A stretch of DNA of 64,000 nucleotides from JAYPHU01 sp964611435 (GTDB taxonomy: Bacteria; Pseudomonadota; Alphaproteobacteria; Rhodospirillales; UBA2165): the NCBI GenBank assembly GCA_964611435.1, contig CAZSXT010000004.1, positions 91,345 through 155,344 of the forward strand, given 5' to 3'. Made by a program: the position numbers and the translations under genes. Under the pieces are notes generated by a model that was given only the letters and a program-made list of their open reading frames with translations, was not told the origin of the DNA and did not search any database. Within the stretch, counting starts at the first letter, position 1; each line of letters begins with the position of its first letter. Positions 16,461 to 25,573 of the stretch are shown one piece after another.

Positions 16461-18674
16461 TTATTCAGCCACTGGCGCCAGGACCTGGGCAATTTTCTCG
16501 ACGAGCATTTGCGAGGTAAACGGCTTGGAGATCACCGGATAGCGTCTTTTGTCATTGCCTTCCGAGATAACTTCATGTTCTGCGTAACCGGTCATAAACA
16601 GGATTTTGGTACTGGGATCTTTTCCAATCGCGATCTTGGCGATTTCGGCGCCTGAGCTGCCATTGGCCAACACAATATCAGACAACACCAAATCAATATG
16701 TTGGCCGCTGTTGTCCAGCACCGTTTCAAGGTCTTTCCCATCTCCCGCATCCAGCACGTCGTAGCCAAGGCGCGACAGCATTTCGACCGTTACTTCCCGG
16801 ACATTCTTATCATCCTCCACAACCACCACACATTCACCGTTGCCGGTCAATTTTTGATATGCGGGATCGGCTTGCTGGCCGGCCGTTTCGGCGCGTGCGG
16901 CCGACCGGGGCAGATACAGAGTCAACGTGGTTCCCTTTCCGGGAATACTCTGGATCTGGACGTCGCCGCCGGTCTGACGCACAAATCCGTGAACCATGCT
17001 GAGGCCCAAACCGCTCCCCCGGCCGAATTCTTTTGTGGTGAAAAACGGATCAAACACGCGGTCCAGAAGTTCCAGGGGGATACCCATACCCGTATCTGAG
17101 ACCTGAATAACCAGATATTCACCCGGCGTAATATTCCCGGACAACTCTTCGGCGCGGGCGCCCAAATTGACCTGATCAGCGGCCACCACCAGTCTTCCGC
17201 CATCGGGCATCGAATCGCGTGCATTGATTGCCAAATTCAAAATAGCCGATTCCAGAAGCTGCGCATCCGTGTTCACAAGCCAATCATGATCACACAAGTC
17301 CATTGAAATATCGATGTTTTCGCCGAGAGTCCGGCGCAATAGATCCTCCATCCCCTGGATCAGCCGGATTACATCCAGGGGATGAACATCCAAACTCTGT
17401 TGGCGGGAGAACGCCAGAAGCCGGTCCGTCAACTCGGCCCCCCGCTTCACGCTTGTTATCGCCCGGTCCAGCCGCAGGGTATTTTTAGTATCCTGCATAA
17501 TATCGCCACGCATCAATTCGAGATTTCCTATGACACCGCTCAGGATGTTGTTGAAATCGTGAGCAATGCCAGCAGTCAATTGGCCCACGGCATCCATCTT
17601 TTGGGACTGCCGGAGGATGGTTTCCTGTTGTTCGGACTCGGTCACATCCCGCACCGCGCCGATATTTTTGTAAGTATTCCCCTCGCTATCGAGCAACGGT
17701 TTGGCGGAGCTTTCCAAAACGCGTTCTTCCCCGTTTGCATGGACAACCCGGAAATTCATCTCATATGGAGCACCGCCGTCGATCCCCGCCGCGATTGTTT
17801 CGGCAACACGCGCCTGGTCGCCTGGGTGGACGACGGACAGAAATTTTTCATATGACATGGGCGAACCAACAGGAAAGCCATAAAGTTCATAACATATATC
17901 CGAGATGAAATAGGTGTCGGCAACCATATCCCGCTCGAAATAACCGATACGAGTCAGTTCCTGGGAACTCTGTAACCGGCTTTCATTCAACAATAGCTGT
18001 TCCTGGGTTTGCCTCTGCTCATCGATGTCCTGAATCTGAGATTCGAAGTGATCCGGATTGCCGTCCGCATCCCGGATCAGTGTCCGGTTCAAAAGCCCCC
18101 AGAAATGACTGCCGTCCTTGCGCAGAAACCTCTTTTCCAACGTGTCCATCTGCCGGCCTTCGTCGATGATTTTCGCCCTGTGATCTCGGGTTTTTGGCAT
18201 ATCTTCAGGAAAGGTCACGTCAAATACTGATTTGCCGACGAGTTCCTCGCGGCTATAGCCCAGCATATCGGCAAACGCCTGATTCACATCCATGAAAATT
18301 CCGTCGAGGGTATTCGAGGCCATACCCACGCCGGTTTCCTCGAACACCCGGCGAAACCGTTCCTCACTTTGTTTAAGATCGGCCTGCCCATCCCGCAGGC
18401 TCTTGAACATGGGCCCAATGAGAATGACGCCGGCCAGCATCAGCACGGAAATGGTCAAAGCCACCAATTCGGCCTCGAAATGTATATTGTTCTGCGCCCC
18501 GGCCAGGACCGTGTCGGTAAAGGTAATGGTGCGCCGGACGCCCATCAGAGTTAGCGCGGCGGCGATAAAAATCCAAGCGCGGCGGCGTCCGGTGACGCGG
18601 ATCATATTCAGCGCCAGTCCCGCAGCCAGAAACTGCAGAATGATTGATACGCCCAGAATACTTGTCGCAAACAT
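16461..18674 (-). CDS. Membrane hybrid sensor histidine kinase with two PAS domains and a C-terminal receiver
   Basis: 737 residues from ATG 18674, preferred to the upstream in-frame GTG 18701 because GAGG lies 7 bases before it and the protein then begins with a membrane helix (MFATSILGVSIILQFLAAGLAL). Three helices fill about 1-95. PAS domains follow at about 105-220 (FRRVFEETGVGMASNTLDGIFMDVNQAF) and 225-350 (ISDICYELYGFPVGSPMSY). The dimerisation domain has GIAHDFNNILSGVIGNLELM with H372; the ATPase domain has NLAINARDSMP, DTGMGIP and GSGLGLS; a receiver (about 610-735, VVVVEDDKNVRE...LVLSDIVL) ends the chain. The AHDFNN type and receiver order match PAS/HWE-neighbouring hybrid kinases of alphaproteobacteria. 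Ligand unknown. Confidence 0.9.
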   Translation of the reverse strand: MFATSILGVSIILQFLAAGLALNMIRVTGRRRAWIFIAAALTLMGVRRTITFTDTVLAGAQNNIHFEAELVALTISVLMLAGVILIGPMFKSLRDGQADLKQSEERFRRVFEETGVGMASNTLDGIFMDVNQAFADMLGYSREELVGKSVFDVTFPEDMPKTRDHRAKIIDEGRQMDTLEKRFLRKDGSHFWGLLNRTLIRDADGNPDHFESQIQDIDEQRQTQEQLLLNESRLQSSQELTRIGYFERDMVADTYFISDICYELYGFPVGSPMSYEKFLSVVHPGDQARVAETIAAGIDGGAPYEMNFRVVHANGEERVLESSAKPLLDSEGNTYKNIGAVRDVTESEQQETILRQSQKMDAVGQLTAGIAHDFNNILSGVIGNLELMRGDIMQDTKNTLRLDRAITSVKRGAELTDRLLAFSRQQSLDVHPLDVIRLIQGMEDLLRRTLGENIDISMDLCDHDWLVNTDAQLLESAILNLAINARDSMPDGGRLVVAADQVNLGARAEELSGNITPGEYLVIQVSDTGMGIPLELLDRVFDPFFTTKEFGRGSGLGLSMVHGFVRQTGGDVQIQSIPGKGTTLTLYLPRSAARAETAGQQADPAYQKLTGNGECVVVVEDDKNVREVTVEMLSRLGYDVLDAGDGKDLETVLDNSGQHIDLVLSDIVLANGSSGAEIAKIAIGKDPSTKILFMTGYAEHEVISEGNDKRRYPVISKPFTSQMLVEKIAQVLAPVAE

Positions 18675-18910
18675 GTAACAGCCTCGGCCGAAAAGAGTCA
18701 CTTGCCAACGCAGTATGGCTTCTTCTTATACGCTTACACACTTAAATGGGTATTCGAAGCCCCGTTTAAACTCTTCTTTGCGCCGGAATTCTTGGGGTTC
18801 CAGTCGAAACGTTAGCGTCGTTCGATTTTCCTCGCAATCTTATAAGCAGCCTGAGTCTAGGGTAATGCCCCAAAATTGGAGGCGCTCTTTTTATATTCAA
18901 AGCTTCAAAT

Positions 18911-20224
18911 TTAAAGCAGACCCGGGGCCCAAAGGGCAACGGCCGGGAAACCCACGATTGTGGCAAGACGGAAAAAATCGCTGATCACGAACGGGACCAC
19001 GCCCTTAAAGGTCTCCACCAGGCTCACATCCGGCGCAAGGGAATTAATGACATAAACGTTTAAGCCGACGGGTGGCGTAATGAGCCCGGTTTCAACAACA
19101 CTTAGAACCAGGATACCGAACCAGATGGCCTTGGCCTCATTCGACATGCCGAGATCAAGCCCGAGCAATATCGGCAGGAAAACCGGCACGGTGATCAGAA
19201 TCATGGCGAGACCGTCCATCACCGCGCCCAGACCGATGTAGATCACCAGGATCAGGATCACTACCATGAACGGCGACAATTGGGTGCCCGAAATCATCTC
19301 GGCGATGCTGAGCGGCAGTTCGGACAACGCCATGTAGGAGCCGTAAATCTCCGCGCCGATCAGGATCAGATAGATCATGCCGGTGATTTTAGCGGTGTCG
19401 ATGAGCGCCTCCTTAAAGGCTTCCCAACTGATCTTTCTGACCCAGGCCATCACGCCGGTGCTGGCCGCGCCGACGGCGGCGCCCTCTGTCGGGGTAAATA
19501 CGCCTTCATAGATGCCGCCGATCACCACAAAGAAGATCACTAGGATCGGCCAGACATATTTCAGGCTGATAATCCGCTCCTTCCAGCCGACACGCTCGGC
19601 GGCGGGCCCGGACTCGGGAGAAAAACGGACATAGATAATGATGGCGATAATGTAATAGAGCATGGCCAAGAGGCCCGGAATCACCGCCGCCAGGAATAGA
19701 TCACCAATCGACTGCTCTGTAATAATCGCGTAGATCACCAGGATAATGGAAGGCGGGATAAGGATGCCGAGGGTTCCGCCGGCGGCCAGACAGCCGGTCG
19801 ATAACGCCCCGGAATAGCCGAGCTTTCGCATTTCCGGCAAAGAGACCGCCGCCATGGTTGCGCCGGTGGCGATGGAGGAACCGCAGATCGCGCCGAACGC
19901 CGCGCACCCCCCGATGGTCGCGACGGCAATGCCGCCTCGCCGATGCCCAAACCAGGCCCGGGCGGATTCATACAAGACCGAACTTAGCCCGCAATGCAAC
20001 GCCAAGTGCCCCATCAGCAGAAACAGTGGGATCACCGACAGCGGATAGGACGCCGTCCGGCCTACCGGCGCCGCCTCCACCCATATCAACAATTGTTCGA
20101 AACTGGTTTCCATGGTCATGCCGATGGCGCCAACCATGAACAGCGCGATGGCGATGGGCATCCGCAGTCCGATAAAAATTAGGAGGACGACGAATAGTGA
20201 TCCCGCCAGCGCCGGCCCGGTCAT
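18911..20224 (-). CDS. dctM: TRAP transporter large permease (DctM family)
   Basis: 437 residues starting at ATG 20224, which overlaps the small-permease stop by four bases (ATGA); a longer in-frame start at 20305 would lie deep in the upstream gene and is rejected. It contains about 12 hydrophobic helices. Family marks are the opening FVVLLIFIGLRMPIAIALFMVGAIG, CAAFGAICGSSIATGATMAAVSLPEMRKLGYSGALSTGCLAAGGTLGILIPPSIILVIYA (centre) and ETGLITPPVGLNVYVIN near the C-terminus. It is the sodium- or proton-coupled transport channel of a TRAP system, working with the dctQ and dctP products encoded just upstream. Confidence 0.94.
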   Translation of the reverse strand: MTGPALAGSLFVVLLIFIGLRMPIAIALFMVGAIGMTMETSFEQLLIWVEAAPVGRTASYPLSVIPLFLLMGHLALHCGLSSVLYESARAWFGHRRGGIAVATIGGCAAFGAICGSSIATGATMAAVSLPEMRKLGYSGALSTGCLAAGGTLGILIPPSIILVIYAIITEQSIGDLFLAAVIPGLLAMLYYIIAIIIYVRFSPESGPAAERVGWKERIISLKYVWPILVIFFVVIGGIYEGVFTPTEGAAVGAASTGVMAWVRKISWEAFKEALIDTAKITGMIYLILIGAEIYGSYMALSELPLSIAEMISGTQLSPFMVVILILVIYIGLGAVMDGLAMILITVPVFLPILLGLDLGMSNEAKAIWFGILVLSVVETGLITPPVGLNVYVINSLAPDVSLVETFKGVVPFVISDFFRLATIVGFPAVALWAPGLL

Positions 20225-20724
20225 TTCCTCAGCCCCGAGATAATTTTTGTGAAAGACGCCCAGGCAAATATCAGCAAGCCAATAACGCCGATCAGATGCA
20301 GCCACCAGACCTTCATCTGGAGCAGCATGCTCTCTTCGCTGGTTTCGAACTTATCGATTCCGCCCAGGGCGACCCGCCAGATGAGAACCAGCAGGATGGC
20401 CAACAGGATGATGTTTTGGAAGACATCGATAAGCTCCAGCTTACGTTTCGACATGCGGCTGGAAAAAAATTCGGCAATCAAATGTCCGTCGGTCAGATGG
20501 GTAAAGCCCAGAAAGCAGAACACGGCAAACGAAATGCCGTATTCGACCAGCTCATAGTCCCCGGTGATAGGCTTGGAAAAAGCATAGCGGCCGATGACGC
20601 TGGCGAGCGTCAACAGTGCGACCCCAACAACAGCAAAACCGCCTACAAGCGCCAACGTGCGGGCGATCTTATCCAGGGCGCGCGGCGTCCCACCGGCATC
20701 GGATTTGTTTGAACTATGGGTCAT
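20221..20724 (-). CDS. dctQ: TRAP transporter small permease (DctQ family)
   Basis: 167 residues with four predicted helices (about 25-47, 58-75, 92-110, 135-155), the expected size and topology for DctQ. The GDYELVEYGISFAVFCFLGFTHLTDGHLIAEFF segment is typical. It supports the large permease in the inner membrane. It is coupled to dctM by a 4-base overlap and sits about 80 bases after dctP, so transcription is dctP-dctQ-dctM. Confidence 0.93.
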   Translation of the reverse strand: MTHSSNKSDAGGTPRALDKIARTLALVGGFAVVGVALLTLASVIGRYAFSKPITGDYELVEYGISFAVFCFLGFTHLTDGHLIAEFFSSRMSKRKLELIDVFQNIILLAILLVLIWRVALGGIDKFETSEESMLLQMKVWWLHLIGVIGLLIFAWASFTKIISGLRK

Positions 20725-20806
20725 GGTGGACGCCTGTTAGGGACAGGCAGAACGAACCGCGGCGCAGCAGGTCATCCATCCCGCCGCGCCGCAATTGTTG
20801 AACGTT

Positions 20807-21838
20807 CTATTTTTCGAACTTGGCGACCGCCGCGCGAGCGGCATCGATCAGTTCTTGACCGTCGATGCCCTTCTCTTTCATGCGGGCGACCCAGCTCGTG
20901 AACACCGGCGCAGCCGCCGCTTCCCACTTCTTCCGGTCGGCCTCGCTAAAGGTATAGAACGGCTTGCCGGACTTGTGGGCGACATTCAACGCAGGCCCAT
21001 CATCCTTAAGCCACCGGGCGCCAAACTTGTGCGCCAGGCCCATGCCGGACTCACCGTCAACGACGCGCTTCAGATCAGACGGCATCTTGTTGTAGCTGTC
21101 CTTGTTCATGACCAGCATCAGAACCGGGTTGCTGATCGCGGGTTGTGCATAGTGGCTCGCCATCCGCACCAGCTTGGTCGGCAATGAAATGGTCCAGGCC
21201 GTCAGCACAGTATCGATCACGTTGCGCTGAAAAGCTTCGGCAAAACCCGTACCGGGAATGCCGACCGGGGTGGCGCCAACCACCTTAAACGTGTCGGTCA
21301 AAGCGCGGCCGGAAACCCGGACCTTCAGCCCCTTGAGATCGTCAACGGATTTGATCGGCTTGTGGGAGAACAGACCCATCGAGCCGGCGGAAAACACCAA
21401 CAGCGGATGGGTGTCCTTGTACTCTTCTTTGAGGTGAGACTGGTACAAAGTCCAAACGGCCGGCGACATGACCGTCGGCGGACGGCCGCTGATGAATGGC
21501 AGCTCGGCGACTTCAGACCGGGGGAACCGGCCCGGATTATAGCCCGGCAGCACGTAGGTGATATCGACAAAGCCGCGCCGCGCCTGATCATAAAGCTCGG
21601 ACGGTTTACCGCCCAACTGTCGGGACGGGAACAGCTTGATGGAAATCCGTTTATTGGATTTCTCCTCCACCTGTTTAGCCCACCAAACGAGCGCCTTGAA
21701 AGATCCGGACGGCGCCGGAACAAACGTGTGGAGACGGAGTTTCACCTCCTGCGCGCTTGCCTGAGGCGCACTGAACGCGGCGGCGGCGCCGATGACGGCG
21801 GCCACGGACAGGAGTTTAAAGGTTTTTGACGTAAGCAT
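20807..21838 (-). CDS. dctP: TRAP transporter periplasmic solute-binding protein (DctP family)
   Basis: 343 residues with a signal peptide (about 1-29, ending SAPQASAQE). The mature part has the DctP fold: VKLRLHTFVPAPSGSFKALVWWAKQVEEKSNKRISIKLFPSRQLGG, DVTYVLPGYNPGRFPRSEV-like core (here VDITYVLPG), and DDLKGLKVRVSGRALTDTFKVVGATPVGI, where the Arg of KVRVSG is the usual carboxylate-binding residue. It captures an organic acid in the periplasm and delivers it to DctQM. The ATG at 21838 follows GGGAGG. It is divergent from the TauD-like gene, hinting that the dioxygenase acts on the imported compound (inference). Confidence 0.93.
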   Translation of the reverse strand: MLTSKTFKLLSVAAVIGAAAAFSAPQASAQEVKLRLHTFVPAPSGSFKALVWWAKQVEEKSNKRISIKLFPSRQLGGKPSELYDQARRGFVDITYVLPGYNPGRFPRSEVAELPFISGRPPTVMSPAVWTLYQSHLKEEYKDTHPLLVFSAGSMGLFSHKPIKSVDDLKGLKVRVSGRALTDTFKVVGATPVGIPGTGFAEAFQRNVIDTVLTAWTISLPTKLVRMASHYAQPAISNPVLMLVMNKDSYNKMPSDLKRVVDGESGMGLAHKFGARWLKDDGPALNVAHKSGKPFYTFSEADRKKWEAAAAPVFTSWVARMKEKGIDGQELIDAARAAVAKFEK

Positions 21839-21918
21839 GCTGGTACCTCCCTGTGCGATGCTGGATTGTTGTCACGCGTACCGTGATGTATGATGTCCGG
21901 CAGCGTAATAGGGTAAAT

Positions 21919-21951
21919 CTAGAGCCTTTTCCCACCTGAGGAAAGTTCTAG
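21919..21951. promoter_or_regulatory. Imperfect palindrome in the divergent dctP/TauD-like promoter region
   Basis: CTAGA at 21919-21923 mirrors TCTAG at 21947-21951, with further partial symmetry inward (8 of the outer 10 positions pair). Its position between divergent TRAP and dioxygenase genes suits a shared operator. No regulator gene is adjacent, so this is a weak inference. Confidence 0.25.
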
Positions 21952-21973
21952 CTAGTGAATTCGGGAGGCAATC

Positions 21974-22930
21974 ATGGATGGTATCGCGGATCAAACCGGC
22001 GCTAAGGTGCGGGTGAAGAAGCTTGGACCGAACGCTGGGGCCGAAATTCACGGCGTCAATACGGCGGACCCGCTGGACGACGAGACCCGCCAAATCGTCT
22101 ACGACGCCTTGATGGAAAATGGCGTGATCGTTTTCAGCGATCAGGATATCACCCGCGAACAACAGGCCGCTTTCGCCGCCAATTTCGGGGAGTTAACGGT
22201 CCACCCGTTCTCACCCCACCTGGAAGAAATGCCGGAAATGATCGTGCTGGATAATGACGGCGACCATCCGCCGCTCTCCACCGACGTCTGGCACAGCGAC
22301 GAGACTTTTCGCCTGGAACCTCCCATGGGGACGCTGTTACGCGCTGCGATCGTGCCCCCGGTCGGTGGTGACACGCTATTCGCCAGTATGACCGCCGCGT
22401 TCGAGGGCCTCAGCGACCAAATGCAGAATTTCGTGTCCGGTCTGGAAGCAGTGCACGACTTCAAGAATTTTAAGCGGCTCTACGGCAATAGCGCTGAGCA
22501 CCGGCAGAAACTTTGGGAAATGATGGACAAATTTCCCAACCCAGTGCACCCCGTTGTCCGCACTCATCCGGTGACCGGACAGAACGCCCTGTTTGTCAGC
22601 CCGCAATTCACCCTGTCGATCAAGGGCATGAAGCAGGACGAAAGCGACGCGCTTCTACATATGCTCTATGCCCAGGCCAATGTGCCGGAATACCAGTTCC
22701 GGGTGCACTGGAAGGTCAACAAAATGGTTTTGTGGGACAACCGGCTGGTGATGCACTACGCCGCACGGGACTATCTGCCGGCCCGCCGCCGAATGGAACG
22801 GGTGACCCTCAAGGGTGATCTCCCCTTCGGCCCGATGGGCAAATCCTATTATGTCTATGATGTAGGCGCGGACGAAAAGGGCCTTCGGGTTGAAAACTAC
22901 CAGGCCTCGTCCAGCGATCGGGCTGTTTAA
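21974..22930 (+). CDS. TauD/TfdA-family Fe(II)/2-oxoglutarate dioxygenase
   Basis: 318 residues, slightly longer than TauD (283). The 2-His-1-carboxylate iron site is visible as H107-x-D109 (VWHSDETF) and H261 (NRLVMHYAARDY); the 2-oxoglutarate Arg is in RRMERVTLKGD. The opening LGPNAGAEIHGVNTADPLDDETRQIVYDALMENGVIVFSDQDIT is typical. Enzymes of this family hydroxylate sulfonates, aryloxyalkanoates and other carboxylates. ATG 21974 follows GGGAGGC. It is divergent from a TRAP transporter and convergent with a YCII-domain gene, a context of organic-acid catabolism; the actual substrate is unknown. Confidence 0.92.
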   Translation: MDGIADQTGAKVRVKKLGPNAGAEIHGVNTADPLDDETRQIVYDALMENGVIVFSDQDITREQQAAFAANFGELTVHPFSPHLEEMPEMIVLDNDGDHPPLSTDVWHSDETFRLEPPMGTLLRAAIVPPVGGDTLFASMTAAFEGLSDQMQNFVSGLEAVHDFKNFKRLYGNSAEHRQKLWEMMDKFPNPVHPVVRTHPVTGQNALFVSPQFTLSIKGMKQDESDALLHMLYAQANVPEYQFRVHWKVNKMVLWDNRLVMHYAARDYLPARRRMERVTLKGDLPFGPMGKSYYVYDVGADEKGLRVENYQASSSDRAV

Positions 22931-22945
22931 GACCAGCCGAACCGC

Positions 22946-23569
22946 TTACTTGTCGAGTGCGCCGCCGGCGTTCAGGTTCCGCGGACCACCCATCGTCCAG
23001 CGATTGATCTGTATTTCCGCGTAAAGCCGGGCTGCACAGTAAGGCTCGTCCTTCAGAAACGCTTCGACGACAGAGACATCTTCCGTCTCCATGAAAAAGA
23101 TTTGCCCGTTCCAGGGTCCGTCTTCTGCCAGGATCGCGCCCCGGCACACGAAATTTTCATCGAAGACCTTGCAATAGGTTTGATGTGCGTCCCGCAACTC
23201 TTTCCGTTTGGGATCACCGGCGGTGTTGGCGGGACAATAGACAAAGAACCTCGGCCAATCGGGATTGCTTTCGAACACGAACTGGGTCCGGCCAAGTTCC
23301 AATTCAAAGCCCATCATCCGGACTTGCTTGAAAACGCCGTTCTTGTAGAAGGGTTCTTCAAAAGCGAACACTTCGGCTTCGGCTTTCGTTTCCACCTCGA
23401 CAATATGGGTCGAACCCAGGACATTGGATACGTCATTCATATCCATCACCGGGCCCCGCTGGATGAGCTGATCATCATATTGGGCGATAAAATCCCAGTG
23501 GGTCTGGACAATTTCCCGGCGTTTTTCCAACACGTTTTCGGCGTTCACGCCCCACACGAAATACTGCAC
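22946..23569 (-). CDS. Tandem YCII-domain protein
   Basis: 207 residues from GTG 23569, chosen because AAAGGAGA lies about 7 bases before it and the conserved part begins here (VQYFVWGVNAENVLEKRREIVQTHWDFIAQYDDQLIQRGPVM). Longer in-frame readings (to 23740) add a low-complexity leader and overlap the divergent permease promoter. The protein holds two YciI-like alpha/beta domains in a row (about 1-100 and 105-200; second PRFFVYCPANTAGDPKRKELRDAHQTYCK). YciI-like domains occur in small dehydrogenase/dehalogenase-like enzymes and in muconolactone-type catabolic clusters; a His-Asp pair is usually catalytic, and H29 in QTHWDF and H131-like residues in DAHQTY are candidates. Function is inferred from context only. 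Confidence 0.7.
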   Translation of the reverse strand: MQYFVWGVNAENVLEKRREIVQTHWDFIAQYDDQLIQRGPVMDMNDVSNVLGSTHIVEVETKAEAEVFAFEEPFYKNGVFKQVRMMGFELELGRTQFVFESNPDWPRFFVYCPANTAGDPKRKELRDAHQTYCKVFDENFVCRGAILAEDGPWNGQIFFMETEDVSVVEAFLKDEPYCAARLYAEIQINRWTMGGPRNLNAGGALDK

Positions 23570-23723
23570 CTGGGCTCTCCTTTGATCTTGAGCCTCTAAC
23601 GAGGCGGCGGGAGAGTGACTGACGGGCTCTTGTTTGTCCAGACACGACCGCGTGCAGGCTTGCTCTTGTGCGCCTGGTGGGGAAAACTGCGCGGCGATTG
23701 GCTCCATCAACTTAGGCAAACCC

Positions 23724-24941
23724 GTGGCCCTCGAACCCATACACCGGCCCCTACCCGGCCCGGCACAGATTATTTCGGATATTTCGCCGGTTCATGTCAG
23801 CAACGCGCTGATTGCGTTTCTGTTCGCCGCTTCCGCGCCGATCGCCATCGTCCTCAATATCGGACTCAAAGGCGGGCTGACGGAATCCGATTTGTCCTCG
23901 TGGATATTCGCGGCCTTCGTCTTCAATGGTGTTCTGGGTATCGTCGCTTCCATCGCCTATCGCCAGCCTTTGGTCTTCTTCTGGACCATTCCCGGTTCGG
24001 TCCTGGTCGGACCGGCCCTCACCCATCTCAGCTTTCCGGAAATCATCGGCGCGTTTCTCGGCACCGGGGTCTTGCTCTTGATCCTGGGGCTTACCGGCAG
24101 CGTGAAGAAGATCACCTCGTATTTGCCCATGCCCATTGTCATGGCCATGGTTGCCGGCGTGTTTCTGCAATTCGGCCTGGATTGGATACAGTCCCTGTTT
24201 GACGCCCCAATCATTGCCGGCTCGATGACCGCAGTATTTATCATCCTATCCATCAACCCGCGTGTAGCGGCAAAGATTCCGCCGATGATCGCCGTCTTGG
24301 TAGTGGGTATTCTCGCCGTGATCCTGACCGGCAGCTTCGATCCGGATGCCGAAATCGCCTTTGAACTGGCCTCGCCGAATTTTTATGTGCCGGAATTTTC
24401 GGCCGCCGCGATGGTGGAACTGGTGGTGCCGCTGGCAGTGACCGTCCTCGCGGCCCAGAACGCCCAAGGCATCGCCATCCTAACCAACCGGGGGTTTGCG
24501 CCGCCGATCAACACGATCACCGGGGCCTGTGGCGCCTGGTCCATCTTTGGTGGCTTGTTCGGCAGCGTCTCTACCTGCCTGACGGGCCCGGTCAACGCCA
24601 TCCTGTCCAGCAGCGATGACAAAAAGGGGCAATATACGGCAGCAATTTGCATCTGCCTGATGGCGATCCTGTTCGGCATCTATGCGCCGACGTTCACCAA
24701 ATTCCTGTTGGCCACCCCGCCGGCGTTTATCGCCACACTCGCCGGCCTGGCCCTGATCCGGATTCTGCAATCGGCGTTTGTCATTTCCTTTAGCGGTAAA
24801 TTCACCTTTGGCGCGCTGATTTCCTTCCTGGTGACGCTCGCCGGACAGCCGATCTTTAATATTGGTGCGCCGTTCTGGGGATTGGTGTTTGGCTTTATCG
24901 CGTCGTGGCTGCTGGAGAAAGATGACTTCAAGGACGGCTAA
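23724..24941 (+). CDS. BenE-like benzoate/H+ symporter family permease
   Basis: About 405 residues from GTG 23724. An in-frame ATG at 23634 adds a 30-residue polar, Cys-containing leader without similarity to the family, so the later start is preferred though not certain. Some 11-12 hydrophobic helices span the chain. Typical parts are FFWTIPGSVLVGPALTHLSFPEIIGAFLGTGVLLLILG, LPMPIVMAMVAGVFLQFGLDWI and VPLAVTVLAAQNAQGIAILTNRGFAPPINTITGACGAWSIFGGLFG, the last being the signature of BenE. The family imports benzoate or related acids with protons. It is followed after 59 bases by a DUF2889 gene on the same strand. Confidence 0.85.
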   Translation: MALEPIHRPLPGPAQIISDISPVHVSNALIAFLFAASAPIAIVLNIGLKGGLTESDLSSWIFAAFVFNGVLGIVASIAYRQPLVFFWTIPGSVLVGPALTHLSFPEIIGAFLGTGVLLLILGLTGSVKKITSYLPMPIVMAMVAGVFLQFGLDWIQSLFDAPIIAGSMTAVFIILSINPRVAAKIPPMIAVLVVGILAVILTGSFDPDAEIAFELASPNFYVPEFSAAAMVELVVPLAVTVLAAQNAQGIAILTNRGFAPPINTITGACGAWSIFGGLFGSVSTCLTGPVNAILSSSDDKKGQYTAAICICLMAILFGIYAPTFTKFLLATPPAFIATLAGLALIRILQSAFVISFSGKFTFGALISFLVTLAGQPIFNIGAPFWGLVFGFIASWLLEKDDFKDG

Positions 24942-25000
24942 TTGACGTGGTCGGGGACACTGCCTATACCGCGTTCCACAGATTGAAGGAGTAAGCGATC

Positions 25001-25552
25001 ATGCCGCTTTCGCAACCCGCCGCCCGCAAGGAAATCCACACCAGGGAAATCCGCTGCGTCGGCTATGAACGGGAAGACGGTCTTTGGGATATCGAAGGCC
25101 GGATCACCGACATCAAGACCTACAGTTTCAATAACCAGGATCGCGGCCTGGTGGCCAGCGGCCAGCCGGTCCACGACATGTTAATCAGACTGACCGTGAA
25201 CGATGACTTAGTGGTGCAAGAAGCAGAGGCCTCGACGGAAGCGTCGCCGTACAATATTTGTCCCAACATCACCGGTAATATTGCTCGCCTCAAGGGCCTG
25301 AAGATCACCGGAGGATGGACCAGAGCCGTCCGTGAAAAGCTGGGGGGAGTCAACGGTTGCACCCATATCAGCCAGATGATCATCGGCCCCCTGGCGACGA
25401 CAGCCTATCAGACCATCATCCCGATCAAAAATTCACATTCAAAGATCAAAAAGCCGAAAACAAAGCCGGCGATTATCGGGACCTGTCACGCCTATGCGGC
25501 GGATGGGGAAATCGTCAGCCGGCTGTGGCCGGAATTCGCCGCGTCCGACTAA
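25001..25552 (+). CDS. DUF2889 family protein
   Basis: 183 residues, cytoplasmic. The N-terminal half IHTREIRCVGYEREDGLWDIEGRITDIKTYSF and the middle CPNITGNIARLKGLKITGGWTRAVREKLGGVNGCTHISQMI are characteristic of DUF2889, whose function is not known. Conserved Cys residues (C20, C87, C118) and two His are present. ATG 25001 follows GAAGGAG. The gene lies 59 bases after the BenE-like permease on the same strand, and I associate the family with aromatic-compound gene clusters, so a role in catabolism is plausible but unproven. Confidence 0.75.
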   Translation: MPLSQPAARKEIHTREIRCVGYEREDGLWDIEGRITDIKTYSFNNQDRGLVASGQPVHDMLIRLTVNDDLVVQEAEASTEASPYNICPNITGNIARLKGLKITGGWTRAVREKLGGVNGCTHISQMIIGPLATTAYQTIIPIKNSHSKIKKPKTKPAIIGTCHAYAADGEIVSRLWPEFAASD

Positions 25553-25573
25553 TTTTGGATGTCATCGGGCTGG

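Noticed and set aside
20725..20806. Terminator between dctP and dctQ
   Set aside because: A 7-bp GC stem (20759-20765 with 20786-20792) with a long loop exists but no T-run follows, so it is too weak to list.
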